NCBI GenBank assembly: GCA_030740295.1
Contig: JASLXP010000063.1
Location: 1 to 26,861 of the forward strand
Direction: 5' to 3'
Source: Planctomycetota bacterium
GTDB taxonomy: Bacteria > Planctomycetota > PUPC01 > JACPCR01
Length of the DNA stretch: 26,861 bases
A program made the translations under genes and the position numbers. Positions 7,150 to 14,771 of the stretch are shown here, piece by piece. How positions within the stretch are numbered: the stretch's first letter is position 1; every line of letters begins with the position of its first letter. The notes beneath the pieces are model-generated. The model made no database searches, was not told the DNA's origin, and was given only the letters and a program-made list of their open reading frames with translations.

Positions 7150-7950
7150 ATGCACATCCTTGTTATCGGCGCCCATCCTGATGATCCCGAAGTTGCTGTC
7201 GGCGGCACTGCCATAAGATTCTCCGACCGCGGCGATCACATAAAATTCGTCACGGTCACGAACGGCAACAAGGGCCACTTCAGCGACGAATACAAAGCCG
7301 ACCCGGACAAACTGGTGGCACGCCGCATGGCCGAAGCGCAGGCCGGTGCGCGAGTGGCAGGCGCCGAATTCGAATGTCTCGGTGTCCCGGACGGAGAAGT
7401 GTTTGTAACTCAGGAGCTCACGGAAAAACTGGTTGAAGTCATCCGGAATTTCGGCCCGGAAGGCGAAGGCCCTGACCTTGTCCTCATCAACCGCCCCTGT
7501 GATTATCACCGCGATCATCGGTACACCGCGCAGTCAGTCCTCGATGCCTCGTACATGCTGACGGTGCCTCTCTACTGCCCGCACGTCCCACACCTCATGA
7601 GGATGCCCGCCTTCGCCTACTGGGCAGACCGGTTCACCGAGGAGGGCCTTTTCAGGGCGGATATCGTGGTTGATATCTCAGATGTTCTCGAACGAAAGGC
7701 CGAGGCCATCGCGGCGCACGAGTCTCAGTTTTTCGAGTGGCTGCCATACAACAGCCGTTCGCCGAAGCTCCCGTCCGATGGCAGCCTGCGGATGGAGGCT
7801 GTGATGAAATATGTCCACAATCGCTGCAGGAGGGTGGCAGCAGTTTCCGGTGACGCGGTGGAAGGGATCGAATTTCCTGAAGCATTTCAGATCAGTGAAT
7901 ACGGCGCGCAGCCGAATGAGGAAGAGCTGGCCGTGCTGTTTCCTGGATGA
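7150..7950 (+). CDS. PIG-L/LmbE-family deacetylase
   Basis: The 266-residue cytoplasmic protein belongs to the zinc-dependent N-acetyl(glucosaminyl) deacetylase family. The AHPDD motif (8-12) supplies zinc ligands H9 and D12 and the probable base D11. The downstream HRDH motif (120-123) supplies the third ligand, H123. A GG pair and TVTNGNKGH follow, as in the family. The start is well fixed because the first beta strand, ILVIGAHPDD, begins at residue 3. It has no Shine-Dalgarno site: the nine-unit heptanucleotide array ends at the base before the ATG. An oxidoreductase gene follows after 82 nt on the same strand, so both may act on amino sugars or glycosides. The substrate is unknown. Family assignment is strong. 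Confidence 0.92.
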   Translation: MHILVIGAHPDDPEVAVGGTAIRFSDRGDHIKFVTVTNGNKGHFSDEYKADPDKLVARRMAEAQAGARVAGAEFECLGVPDGEVFVTQELTEKLVEVIRNFGPEGEGPDLVLINRPCDYHRDHRYTAQSVLDASYMLTVPLYCPHVPHLMRMPAFAYWADRFTEEGLFRADIVVDISDVLERKAEAIAAHESQFFEWLPYNSRSPKLPSDGSLRMEAVMKYVHNRCRRVAAVSGDAVEGIEFPEAFQISEYGAQPNEEELAVLFPG

Positions 7951-8032
7951 GCGCCCGGGCCTGAACATTGACACGTAGGATGCGTGCGACCAAGATGCTG
8001 GCCAAAACCTCTTTCACTCGCGAGTATCCAGA

Positions 8033-9145
8033 ATGTCCACCATGCGCGCTGCTGTCATCGGCCTCGGCCGAATGGGCAGCACTTTTGACGATGAAATCAA
8101 GACCGGCGGCTCCATCATGCTCCCTTACTGCCACGCGCCGAGCTTTGTCGCTTCGCCGCTGACCACTCTCATCGCCGGAGCGGACCCACACGACGGGCAG
8201 CGCGAGACTTTTGGTGAACGCTGGGGAATTGATGACGCGCACATGTTCACCGACTACCGCGAGATGCTCGAGAAGGAGAAGCTGGAGATTGTCAGCGTCT
8301 GCACCACCGCAAAGATCCGGTCGCAGATCGTCGTCGATTGCGCGGAAGCGGGCGTCAAAGCCGTCTGGGCGGAAAAACCAATTTCCATCAGCCTGGCCGA
8401 GGCCGATGCCATGGTCGATGCCTGCAACAAGAGCGGGACGGCTCTGGCCATCAACTGCGCACGCAGATGGAATCCTTACTTCACTACCGCAAGACAACTG
8501 ATCGATGAGGGCGAGATCGGAGACGTCCTGCAAGTGACCGCGTATGCACCTTGCGGGCTTTCTCACAACGGCAGTCACATGCTGGATGCCATCCGTTTTC
8601 TTGCGGGCGGCAACGTGGAATGGGTGTTCGGAGAGATGTCGTCCGCCGAAGCCGCGGCAAAGGAAGAAGACCCCCAGGGCAACGGCTACCTGGCTTTTGA
8701 CAACGGAGCCCGTGCCTTTGCGCGAGGCACTTCCTGTGGCTGCACCAGTTGGGAATTCGAGGTACTCGGAACGAAAGGGAACATTCGCTCCCGCAACAGC
8801 GGCGTTACGTGGGAATGGCGCCAGGCGGATGAGTCCCTCGCCCTGCGCCGTTCAGGCACGGCCGTCAAGCCCTGGCCATTACCGAACTATCCGGAAGGCA
8901 TGGGCATCACCATCGTCCGAGACATCATCGAGGCATACGAAAACGGAGGAAAGCCCAAGTGCAGCGGAGAGGATGGCCGCGCGGCCCTGGAGATAGCGAT
9001 CGCCCTGCGCGAATCCCATCGCCGCGGTTGCGTGAAAGTTGACCTGCCACTTGAAGACAGAGAGTTGAAGATCTTCTCCGCTGAAACTCTGTCCGGTGAT
9101 GAGCCGGCGATCGTCAGAAGACAGAAGCGTGAGGGGAAGCGATAG
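8033..9145 (+). CDS. Gfo/Idh/MocA-family oxidoreductase
   Basis: The 370-residue protein is a typical NAD(P)-dependent sugar or inositol dehydrogenase-like enzyme. The Rossmann loop is VIGLGRMG (8-15). The family motif AEKPIS (113-118) follows the fourth strand and contributes the lysine K115. The C-terminal alpha/beta domain includes GDVLQVTAY and HNGSHMLDAIRFLAG (about 178-192), where catalytic histidine and aspartate residues usually lie. There is no Tat or Sec signal, so it is cytoplasmic. ATG 8042 (Met4) is an equally possible start. It lies 82 nt after the LmbE-like gene and ends 57 nt before the convergent nucleotidyltransferase gene. The exact substrate cannot be inferred. Confidence 0.92.
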   Translation: MSTMRAAVIGLGRMGSTFDDEIKTGGSIMLPYCHAPSFVASPLTTLIAGADPHDGQRETFGERWGIDDAHMFTDYREMLEKEKLEIVSVCTTAKIRSQIVVDCAEAGVKAVWAEKPISISLAEADAMVDACNKSGTALAINCARRWNPYFTTARQLIDEGEIGDVLQVTAYAPCGLSHNGSHMLDAIRFLAGGNVEWVFGEMSSAEAAAKEEDPQGNGYLAFDNGARAFARGTSCGCTSWEFEVLGTKGNIRSRNSGVTWEWRQADESLALRRSGTAVKPWPLPNYPEGMGITIVRDIIEAYENGGKPKCSGEDGRAALEIAIALRESHRRGCVKVDLPLEDRELKIFSAETLSGDEPAIVRRQKREGKR

Positions 9146-9202
9146 GCGCAAGTTCGTCGAGGCCGATTCCTGCCCGGCAGTGAATGGTGAACCTTCATTT
9201 CT

Positions 9203-9802
9203 TCAACTTTTCAATCCGGCGTCATCGAGTGCCCGGTCAAGAAGGTCAGTTACTTTGAGTGCGTCGGCCCAGTGTTCGAGATACTCGCGATCGAGCTGAT
9301 CGCCCTGAACTTTCAGCACGCCCAAAATGTCGTTCCACTGGCGGTCGGAGATGCCACCACCTTTGCGATACCAGTCGAGTTTGGCGAGGACGGTGTCTTC
9401 CGGGCTGGCAAGTTGGACATCGAGCGAATCCGATTGTCCGAGCGTATGTTGACACCGGCGGGTCCATTGAGACCGTCCGAAGGGAGTTGGTTTCGCAATA
9501 AAGACATCGATCTTGACCATCGTGGGCAGGTGGATCAGGTTGAACGAACTTTGGCGATTGATGGCTCTCAATATCGTGTCTTGATCTGCATAGAAGTCGC
9601 CGGACAGTTCATGCGCCAGTGGGGCCGCGTGGTCGGTTTTGAGTGCAGCCACGATGTCCACATCCCTGGTGGCACGCGGGTCACCGTACACGCTGCTTGC
9701 AACAGACCCACCGACAAGGTAAGGCACATTCAGCGCATTCAGCAGGCTCACTACCGGCCGAAGCGCGGAGAGCATTTCGACCTCGGTGGGATCATTCGCC
9801 AT
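9203..9802 (-). CDS. Nucleotidyltransferase-fold protein (toxin-like, AbiEii/MNT-type)
   Basis: The 199-residue protein has the minimal nucleotidyltransferase signature: GGS (31-33), then RATRDVDIV with metal-binding D47 and D49, and a third acid D99 in VKIDVF. The C-terminal region has the [18 protein letters not shown] element (about 132-150) and a helical end, as in stand-alone NTases grouped with AbiEii or MNT toxins. Such enzymes transfer nucleotides to RNA or protein targets. The gene overlaps the small upstream gene by 11 nt, giving the two-gene layout of a toxin-antitoxin or mobile accessory module. It converges with the Gfo/Idh gene. Toxin activity is inference; a housekeeping NTase is unlikely given its size and partner. 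Confidence 0.8.
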   Translation of the reverse strand: MANDPTEVEMLSALRPVVSLLNALNVPYLVGGSVASSVYGDPRATRDVDIVAALKTDHAAPLAHELSGDFYADQDTILRAINRQSSFNLIHLPTMVKIDVFIAKPTPFGRSQWTRRCQHTLGQSDSLDVQLASPEDTVLAKLDWYRKGGGISDRQWNDILGVLKVQGDQLDREYLEHWADALKVTDLLDRALDDAGLKS

Positions 9803-10058
9803 TTGCAGTCTGCGTCTCGATTGGGCCGTAAGCCTTCATCGCCAGTTCTTCGCCGAGCAGCAGGTCAGCCAGGCGGCGCTTCAACTGCCCATCCGATTCA
9901 CTCGGGTGCCGCTCTCGCAGCCCCGCCATCGCTGCACATCGCACAAGGCGTTGATTGGCTTCAACCATCTGAAATTTTCGGGTGGCCGAAGCCTGACGCA
10001 GAAGCTCAATCATGACTTTTTCGGCTTCTGGACTGGTATCAGGTGACTGTGTACGCAT
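9792..10058 (-). CDS. Small helical partner of the nucleotidyltransferase
   Basis: The 88-residue protein is read from ATG 10058; the frame extends upstream to 10232 but those residues look non-coding. It begins with a hydrophilic segment and is then mostly helical, with the pattern [20 protein letters not shown] followed by [17 protein letters not shown] near the C-terminus. Small proteins ending in an RRLADLLLG...A..YG pattern are commonly found next to stand-alone nucleotidyltransferases. Its stop overlaps the NTase start by 11 nt, so translation is coupled and the stoichiometry linked. It is probably the antitoxin or regulatory half of the pair. No DNA-binding motif was recognised. The start choice is moderately sure; the role is inferred from context. 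Confidence 0.65.
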   Translation of the reverse strand: MRTQSPDTSPEAEKVMIELLRQASATRKFQMVEANQRLVRCAAMAGLRERHPSESDGQLKRRLADLLLGEELAMKAYGPIETQTANGE

Positions 10059-10219
10059 GATCAATAGTCTACGGTCGTTGCATGTGAGAGCAATGAACGA
10101 GCGCAACGAGCCGCGAGTGTCAGTCACGATGGCGAAGGTATCCACGGTGCGCAGATCGTGGCGGCTATCGAGGCCGGTGCGTCTGTGCAATCTGATTCTG
10201 ACTCGCTTATCGACACGGC

Positions 10220-10247
10220 CACCATTCACCATTCACCTCCCCCTCAC
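10220..10247. repeat. CACCATT heptanucleotide array overlapping a gene end
   Basis: CACCATT (10220), CACCATT (10227), CACCTCC (10234) and CCCTCAC (10241) are in register. The last unit contains the stop codon of the SUMF1-like gene (TCA at 10244-10246 on the plus strand). This resembles the other arrays that touch gene boundaries. Confidence 0.5.
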
Positions 10248-11272
10248 TCCCTCTCCAGCACCACACGAAAACCGATGGTGCAATTCGAATAAGGCGGGCA
10301 GTTGAAATTCGCCTGGAAGACGGTGCAGTCGCGGGCCGCATGAATGAAGCTCCCGCCTCGGAGCATGCGATTCACTTTGCCGGGCAGCTCTGTCCAGCCT
10401 GGGAAAGGAACGTCGCTTTCCGGCGGCTTGCGGGTCATGGTCACGAATTCCTGCAGATTGCCGAGCATGTGATAGAGGCCCCATCTGTTCGGGGGATAGG
10501 TAGCCTGCGATTCCAGTCCCCCTTCGCCTGACAGCAACGCGGTTCCTGTCTCCTCCTCCTCTTCCGCGTCTTCGAATCCCTCTTCAGCGTCTGCGTCCAA
10601 ATCTCCGGGGTTGGCGCGAATCACCTTATCTTTCGCCAGGGCGCCGTTGATCTTTGTCGGATCCAGTTCTTTCCATCGTTGGAATGCCTTTTTGCTGCCG
10701 GCCCGTGCAGCGTATTCCCATTCGACTTCGGTCGGGAGTCGGTAGGTGCGCCCTTCCTTTTCCGAGAGCCATTTACAGAAGGCGAGTGCATCTTCGAATG
10801 AGACACAAGCGATCGGTAGGTGAGGGGATGACCAGCCTTCGGTTTCGAGCGGCTTGAATTCGCTTGTCCACCGTTGTGCCTTTGGCGTGTAGAGCTCGCC
10901 CTGGGGCTCCGCGTGGTCTGTCGCTTTCATGAATGCCTGATAATCGCGCACACGGACTTCGTGCACGCCCATGTAAAACGATTTTGTGAGTGTGACGCGT
11001 GATCCCGCGGCCGGATTACCGGTCAGCCAGGGCGCTTCATCCTTGCTGGTCTCCGACGGGCCGGGAATGAATCTGCCGGCGGGGATGAGACGGAATGCCA
11101 TCTCCAGTGAGTTCCGGTAGGTCTTCTGTTGGGCATCTGCACTTTTGAGAAATAGAAGGCAAAAAAATGGAAGGCAAAAAAATGAAAGTTTGAGAGATGG
11201 AAGGCTAAGAAATGAAAGCCTGAAAGATGGAAGGCAGAAAAACGGAAGGCAAAAAAATGGAAGACACTTCAT
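10244..11272 (-). CDS. SUMF1/formylglycine-generating-enzyme-like secreted protein
   Basis: The 342-residue protein contains the SUMF1 (FGE-sulfatase) fold from about residue 54. The diagnostic blocks are NSLEMAFRLIPAGRF, the RLPTEVEWEYAAR motif (178-190), NRWGLYHMLGNLQEF (262-276), RGGSF (305-309) and the C-terminal GFRVV. In true formylglycine-generating enzymes two cysteines follow RGGS. Here the first aligns with H311 and only C316 remains, so cofactor-dependent formylglycine formation is doubtful. An acidic insertion (about 224-242) is unusual. Residues 3-43 are eight pentapeptides of the CLPFF type encoded by a 15-bp tandem repeat, and appear to be the signal peptide. The start is supported by its TAATG overlap with the upstream GH20-like gene. 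The role could be binding or modification of a partner protein; this is uncertain. Confidence 0.85.
   Translation of the reverse strand: MKCLPFFCLPFFCLPSFRLSFLSLPSLKLSFFCLPFFCLLFLKSADAQQKTYRNSLEMAFRLIPAGRFIPGPSETSKDEAPWLTGNPAAGSRVTLTKSFYMGVHEVRVRDYQAFMKATDHAEPQGELYTPKAQRWTSEFKPLETEGWSSPHLPIACVSFEDALAFCKWLSEKEGRTYRLPTEVEWEYAARAGSKKAFQRWKELDPTKINGALAKDKVIRANPGDLDADAEEGFEDAEEEEETGTALLSGEGGLESQATYPPNRWGLYHMLGNLQEFVTMTRKPPESDVPFPGWTELPGKVNRMLRGGSFIHAARDCTVFQANFNCPPYSNCTIGFRVVLERE
11152..11264. repeat. 15-bp tandem repeat encoding the signal peptide
   Basis: Seven full 15-bp units (11152-11256) and a partial one follow the plus-strand consensus ATGGAAGGCAAAAAA, with two to seven changes per unit. 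Read on the minus strand in frame, each unit gives a pentapeptide such as CLPFF, CLPSF, RLSFL or KLSFF. The repeat lies just after the start codon of the SUMF1-like gene. Confidence 0.85.
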
Positions 11273-14200
11273 TAATCTATTCCCTCGAATTCGTCTTTGA
11301 CTTCTTCATCTGAAATCTCGTCCGTCCTGGAAGCTTCATCCCCGATGGTGATGCTCGATTTATCCATTTTGGTCGGTTTGAAACGCGCAGGGGGCAGTGC
11401 GCCTTTCCTGGCGTACAGGTGAACAGCACTGAGACCATCGCCTTTACTCACGAAAACTTCAATTCCGGAAGCTCTAATGGGGCTCTCGAAAACCCAGCGT
11501 TCCGCGCCTTCCTGGCCTTCGTGTCCGGCAATGGGGCCGAGTTTGATGTCATTGCCATTCCCCGCAAACACCTTTGCCTGGAAATCGATCGGGTAAAAAC
11601 CCGGGTAGCGAATGCGCGGCAAGACTCCCTTGACCTCCACCGCAGAAAGATCGATGTAGCGTTTAAAATTGATCGTAATCCTACTGGGGTTCACCTTACC
11701 CCTCGAAGCAAAACGCCAAGGGTCGTCATCCGGGTCAAGGGCCGCGTAAGCCCCCCGGTTCATTTCTGATTTCTCGAAGGCGTATGGAATGCCCGTCACA
11801 GATTCGATGGCCGCGCTAAACCACTTATCGTTCGTTGTCCATTCCTTTTTGTAACCCATCATCTGGGGAAGTGGCGGCGGAGAACGCCGAACAAGATCGA
11901 TCGTCTCAACACCCTCGGGCAGCGCGGGTCGGGACCGGTATTTTCGCAGCGCCGGCAGGGGCATCCCACTGGTCGCACGCACATCGAGCTCTGTCGGGAC
12001 ACGTCCACTGATGGCAAACAGGCAAAGCTGATTGCCACCGCTCTCCGATTGCGCGGACGCGAGGACATCCATCGCGGCGATAGTTTTGTCGGGATACGGA
12101 TTGCGCCACGGCATCATGAACAGGGTGACATCGCTGCCATCGTCCGTCCCGCCTCGCCAGGCCACGGTTGCGCCGGCCAGCGGTGCGCCCGCGGGTTCAA
12201 ACTCCAACTGCCGGTATCCGAAATCCCTGGTCCATTCAGCGATGTGATAGCCGAAGTGAATGGGCACAGTCAGGAACGTGCCGTCTTCGAAGCGAATGCG
12301 ATAGAAACCAACGAGCAAGACGCGGCGTCCAAGACTCGACCAGACTTCCTTCCCGCAGGTGTGAAGGAAATACAACTCGGCCGCTTTTCTGCCGATGGGA
12401 ATATCCGTCACCTGGTCAGGAAAACGGCCGGTCGCGTTTCCCGGCCCCGCGACGACGATCGCCGCTTGCTCGTCCTGCGAAATAGCCAGAGGAACATCCC
12501 TGCACGTCAGCGTTCCGGTCGGCAAATGCCGAAGGTCTTTGCCGGGCCCTCCGTCGAGCCAGCCTTTGCCGTCCGCTAAGGCATCATCCTTTAACGACCG
12601 GTTTACCTGCCCGGTGAGATCGGCGGTGAAGAACTCCTGTCTCTCGCCCGGCACGGGCAGCGGGATGCGGTCGATTATGTGCGTCACAAAATTCATCGCC
12701 CGATTCACACGTGAATGCCACACCGGGGATTCCCATTCCGGTTTGTCGGTCGACCAGTTCTGCTCTGCGATAATGACCTGCGAACGGATTTTGCCCTCGC
12801 CGAACATGGCGGCCTTATCTTCCGAGCCCCAGTTCCAGACCACGGCTGCGTGCAGAGGCGAGCCCTTCTCGATCTGCACAGGCCTTGTTGAGCCGCCGAT
12901 GACCCGGTAGCCGTGGCCTTTTAGCTCGGTGTTTTCTTTTACACGGAGGTAATTGGCGATCACGGAATCGGCAGGCACCTGTGTATAAAAATCGAAAGGT
13001 TCATAACGCCTGAATCCGGTCGCGAAGGCATAGACGCCCATGTTGCGTTTTTTAAGGAATCGATATGCCTTCATGTACGCGTCGAAAATGTTCTCCTTTG
13101 TTGACAGTCCTCGCGCCCGGCAGCGCGGGCAGATGTTGAACGGGTTATCGAGCATCTCATCGAGCCCTAAATCCACGAGGTCACCTTCCCAGCCCTCGAT
13201 GTTTTTCTCCAGAATGGGGATTGTGCGATTCCAGTAATCAGGATGACTGGGACACGCGCTGAGGCGAGTGATATCGAGAGAGTGTTTTCGCACGCCGGGT
13301 TTTGCTTCGAGAAGATCGCCTCCCGTCCCGCACCTCGAACTGGGGAAGAGCTGCCCCTTCACAAAGTATCGGAGGTAGTTGGCGCGCATGAGTTCCCGCT
13401 GCGGACGCGATCCCTGCAGGAAACTGTACTTGAGTGTCGCCAGCGCAATAGCCTGCTGGCGTTTGAAGTCGCCTTCCCAGCCGCCGAATGCGAATGCAGG
13501 CCGAATCTCGCCCCGAGGAAAATCTCGAACGTAACCATGCGGAACCGCGGCACCACGCCTTTGAGGTTGAAGCAACATCAGAAAAGTACGGGTGGCGTAA
13601 TAAAGTCCTCGAAGGTCGCGTCCAACAAGCGTCGCGCCGTCGGGGCCGATCTCGACTCCGTATCCTTCGGGCTTGATTTCGTCTTGTCCAAGTTTGCGGC
13701 GCTTTGCCATCTCCGACCATCTGCCGTTGTCCGTCGCGAGCCCCAGCCAGACGGCGACACGTTCGGGCGGCTTGTCTGTCACTTCAAGATCCATGAAGAC
13801 CAGGCCCGACGCGTGCCTGGCCAAAGCCTGCCCGATCTGGCGGACCTTTTCGTCCGCATCTTTAGCCACCACGATCGGGCACTTCTCAGGCAGTTGCAGC
13901 AGTTCCTTCGAAAACAGCATCTCACTCGGCTGCGGATACACGAACGGATCCGGCGCCATCGGCGGCGTGGCTGAGGGCTTCATCGAAAGCCCTTTGAACG
14001 GTTTGTCAGCAGCCACAGGTGGCAGCGGTTTCGGTGTGAAAAGGCTGGCCGCTTCCCCGAGCGGCTTCCCCCAGATCTCCAATTCACCGGCATTGCCGCC
14101 GTACTCGATTCGAAAGTGGTCGGTCCGAAATCCGTTTACCGTCGCCTCCGTTGCGCCCTTCGCCAGTGGTAGCCAGCGTTGTGCTTTCTTCGAAAGACCT

Positions 14201-14637
14201 TTGAGGATTACGAACCGCGCGCCCGCAAGTTTCACCTTCTTCACTTCGCAGACTTCGCCTAAAACGACCTCGAGTGAGTAGCCTTCCTCTGGCCACGCGT
14301 ATCCCGTGTACCTGACGACGTCCCGCTGCTTGCCCTGGAACGGCAGCCCGGTCGAACTGCCGTCGCACAGGTAGCCCTCTTCGAAGGAAATCCACCCCGC
14401 GGTATATCGATCCGCCGGGAACATCGTCTGATTGGTGTCGGCCCAGACATACCTGTACCCGGAATTCTCCAGCCTCTGATTCAGCGGCTTTATCGCCGAG
14501 TTGCCCGTGAGGCAGAGATCGGATTGCGCGGATGCGGCAGCGGCGAATGTGAGGATGGGAAGGAATCGGTGAAGCACAACGAGACGAGACGAGGTAGAGA
14601 ATTGCGCCGAAAGCGTGACGCTCCACTGGGCGAACAA
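11272..14637 (-). CDS. Large secreted GH20-like (beta-N-acetylhexosaminidase-related) protein
   Basis: The 1121-residue protein has a signal peptide ending near residue 37 (AAAASA before Q38). An N-terminal beta domain (about 105-190) contains a discoidin-like VVLGEVCEVKKVKLAG segment. The GH20b-type domain (about 245-360) is recognisable from KPEGYGVEIGPDGATLVGRD and GLYYATRTFLMLL. A TIM-barrel-like region follows (about 375-650) in which LGLDEM (490-495) supplies the Asp-Glu pair (D493, E494) typical of GH20 catalysis, then a CPRCR motif. The C-terminus (about 960-1075) again looks like a discoidin/beta-sandwich. It probably acts on N-acetylated glycans outside the cytoplasm. The start is unusual: TTG at 14637 has GAGG a few bases upstream; GTG 14577 is an alternative that gives a shorter signal peptide. 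Its stop overlaps the SUMF1-like start. Confidence 0.7.
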   Translation of the reverse strand: MFAQWSVTLSAQFSTSSRLVVLHRFLPILTFAAAASAQSDLCLTGNSAIKPLNQRLENSGYRYVWADTNQTMFPADRYTAGWISFEEGYLCDGSSTGLPFQGKQRDVVRYTGYAWPEEGYSLEVVLGEVCEVKKVKLAGARFVILKGLSKKAQRWLPLAKGATEATVNGFRTDHFRIEYGGNAGELEIWGKPLGEAASLFTPKPLPPVAADKPFKGLSMKPSATPPMAPDPFVYPQPSEMLFSKELLQLPEKCPIVVAKDADEKVRQIGQALARHASGLVFMDLEVTDKPPERVAVWLGLATDNGRWSEMAKRRKLGQDEIKPEGYGVEIGPDGATLVGRDLRGLYYATRTFLMLLQPQRRGAAVPHGYVRDFPRGEIRPAFAFGGWEGDFKRQQAIALATLKYSFLQGSRPQRELMRANYLRYFVKGQLFPSSRCGTGGDLLEAKPGVRKHSLDITRLSACPSHPDYWNRTIPILEKNIEGWEGDLVDLGLDEMLDNPFNICPRCRARGLSTKENIFDAYMKAYRFLKKRNMGVYAFATGFRRYEPFDFYTQVPADSVIANYLRVKENTELKGHGYRVIGGSTRPVQIEKGSPLHAAVVWNWGSEDKAAMFGEGKIRSQVIIAEQNWSTDKPEWESPVWHSRVNRAMNFVTHIIDRIPLPVPGERQEFFTADLTGQVNRSLKDDALADGKGWLDGGPGKDLRHLPTGTLTCRDVPLAISQDEQAAIVVAGPGNATGRFPDQVTDIPIGRKAAELYFLHTCGKEVWSSLGRRVLLVGFYRIRFEDGTFLTVPIHFGYHIAEWTRDFGYRQLEFEPAGAPLAGATVAWRGGTDDGSDVTLFMMPWRNPYPDKTIAAMDVLASAQSESGGNQLCLFAISGRVPTELDVRATSGMPLPALRKYRSRPALPEGVETIDLVRRSPPPLPQMMGYKKEWTTNDKWFSAAIESVTGIPYAFEKSEMNRGAYAALDPDDDPWRFASRGKVNPSRITINFKRYIDLSAVEVKGVLPRIRYPGFYPIDFQAKVFAGNGNDIKLGPIAGHEGQEGAERWVFESPIRASGIEVFVSKGDGLSAVHLYARKGALPPARFKPTKMDKSSITIGDEASRTDEISDEEVKDEFEGID

Positions 14638-14684
14638 CTGACCTCATTTGCCATCAGCACACTACGCGAGGAAGAAACGTGGAA

Positions 14685-14705
14685 ACCACTGGGCAAGCCA
14701 GTGGT
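14685..14705. terminator. Perfect 8-bp stem-loop between symporter and GH20-like genes
   Basis: ACCACTGG, a 5-nt GCAAG loop, and CCAGTGGT form a perfect inverted repeat in the 134-bp gap after the symporter gene. No T-run follows on the minus strand, so it may be an attenuator or mRNA-stability element rather than an intrinsic terminator. Confidence 0.4.
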
Positions 14706-14771
14706 CTCGAGGCTGGGCTTGTAGGTAAGGCTGAAGACTAATGCCCCAGGGCTTGATGTGAGCTACAGACC

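Noticed and set aside
9272..10015. 247-codon plus-strand frame opposite the nucleotidyltransferase pair
   Set aside because: It lies antisense to two genes with recognisable motifs and its translation resembles no family.
14084..14647. 187-codon minus-strand frame starting ATG 14647
   Set aside because: It is out of frame inside the GH20-like gene. Its ATG only looks attractive because the real gene starts with TTG or GTG.
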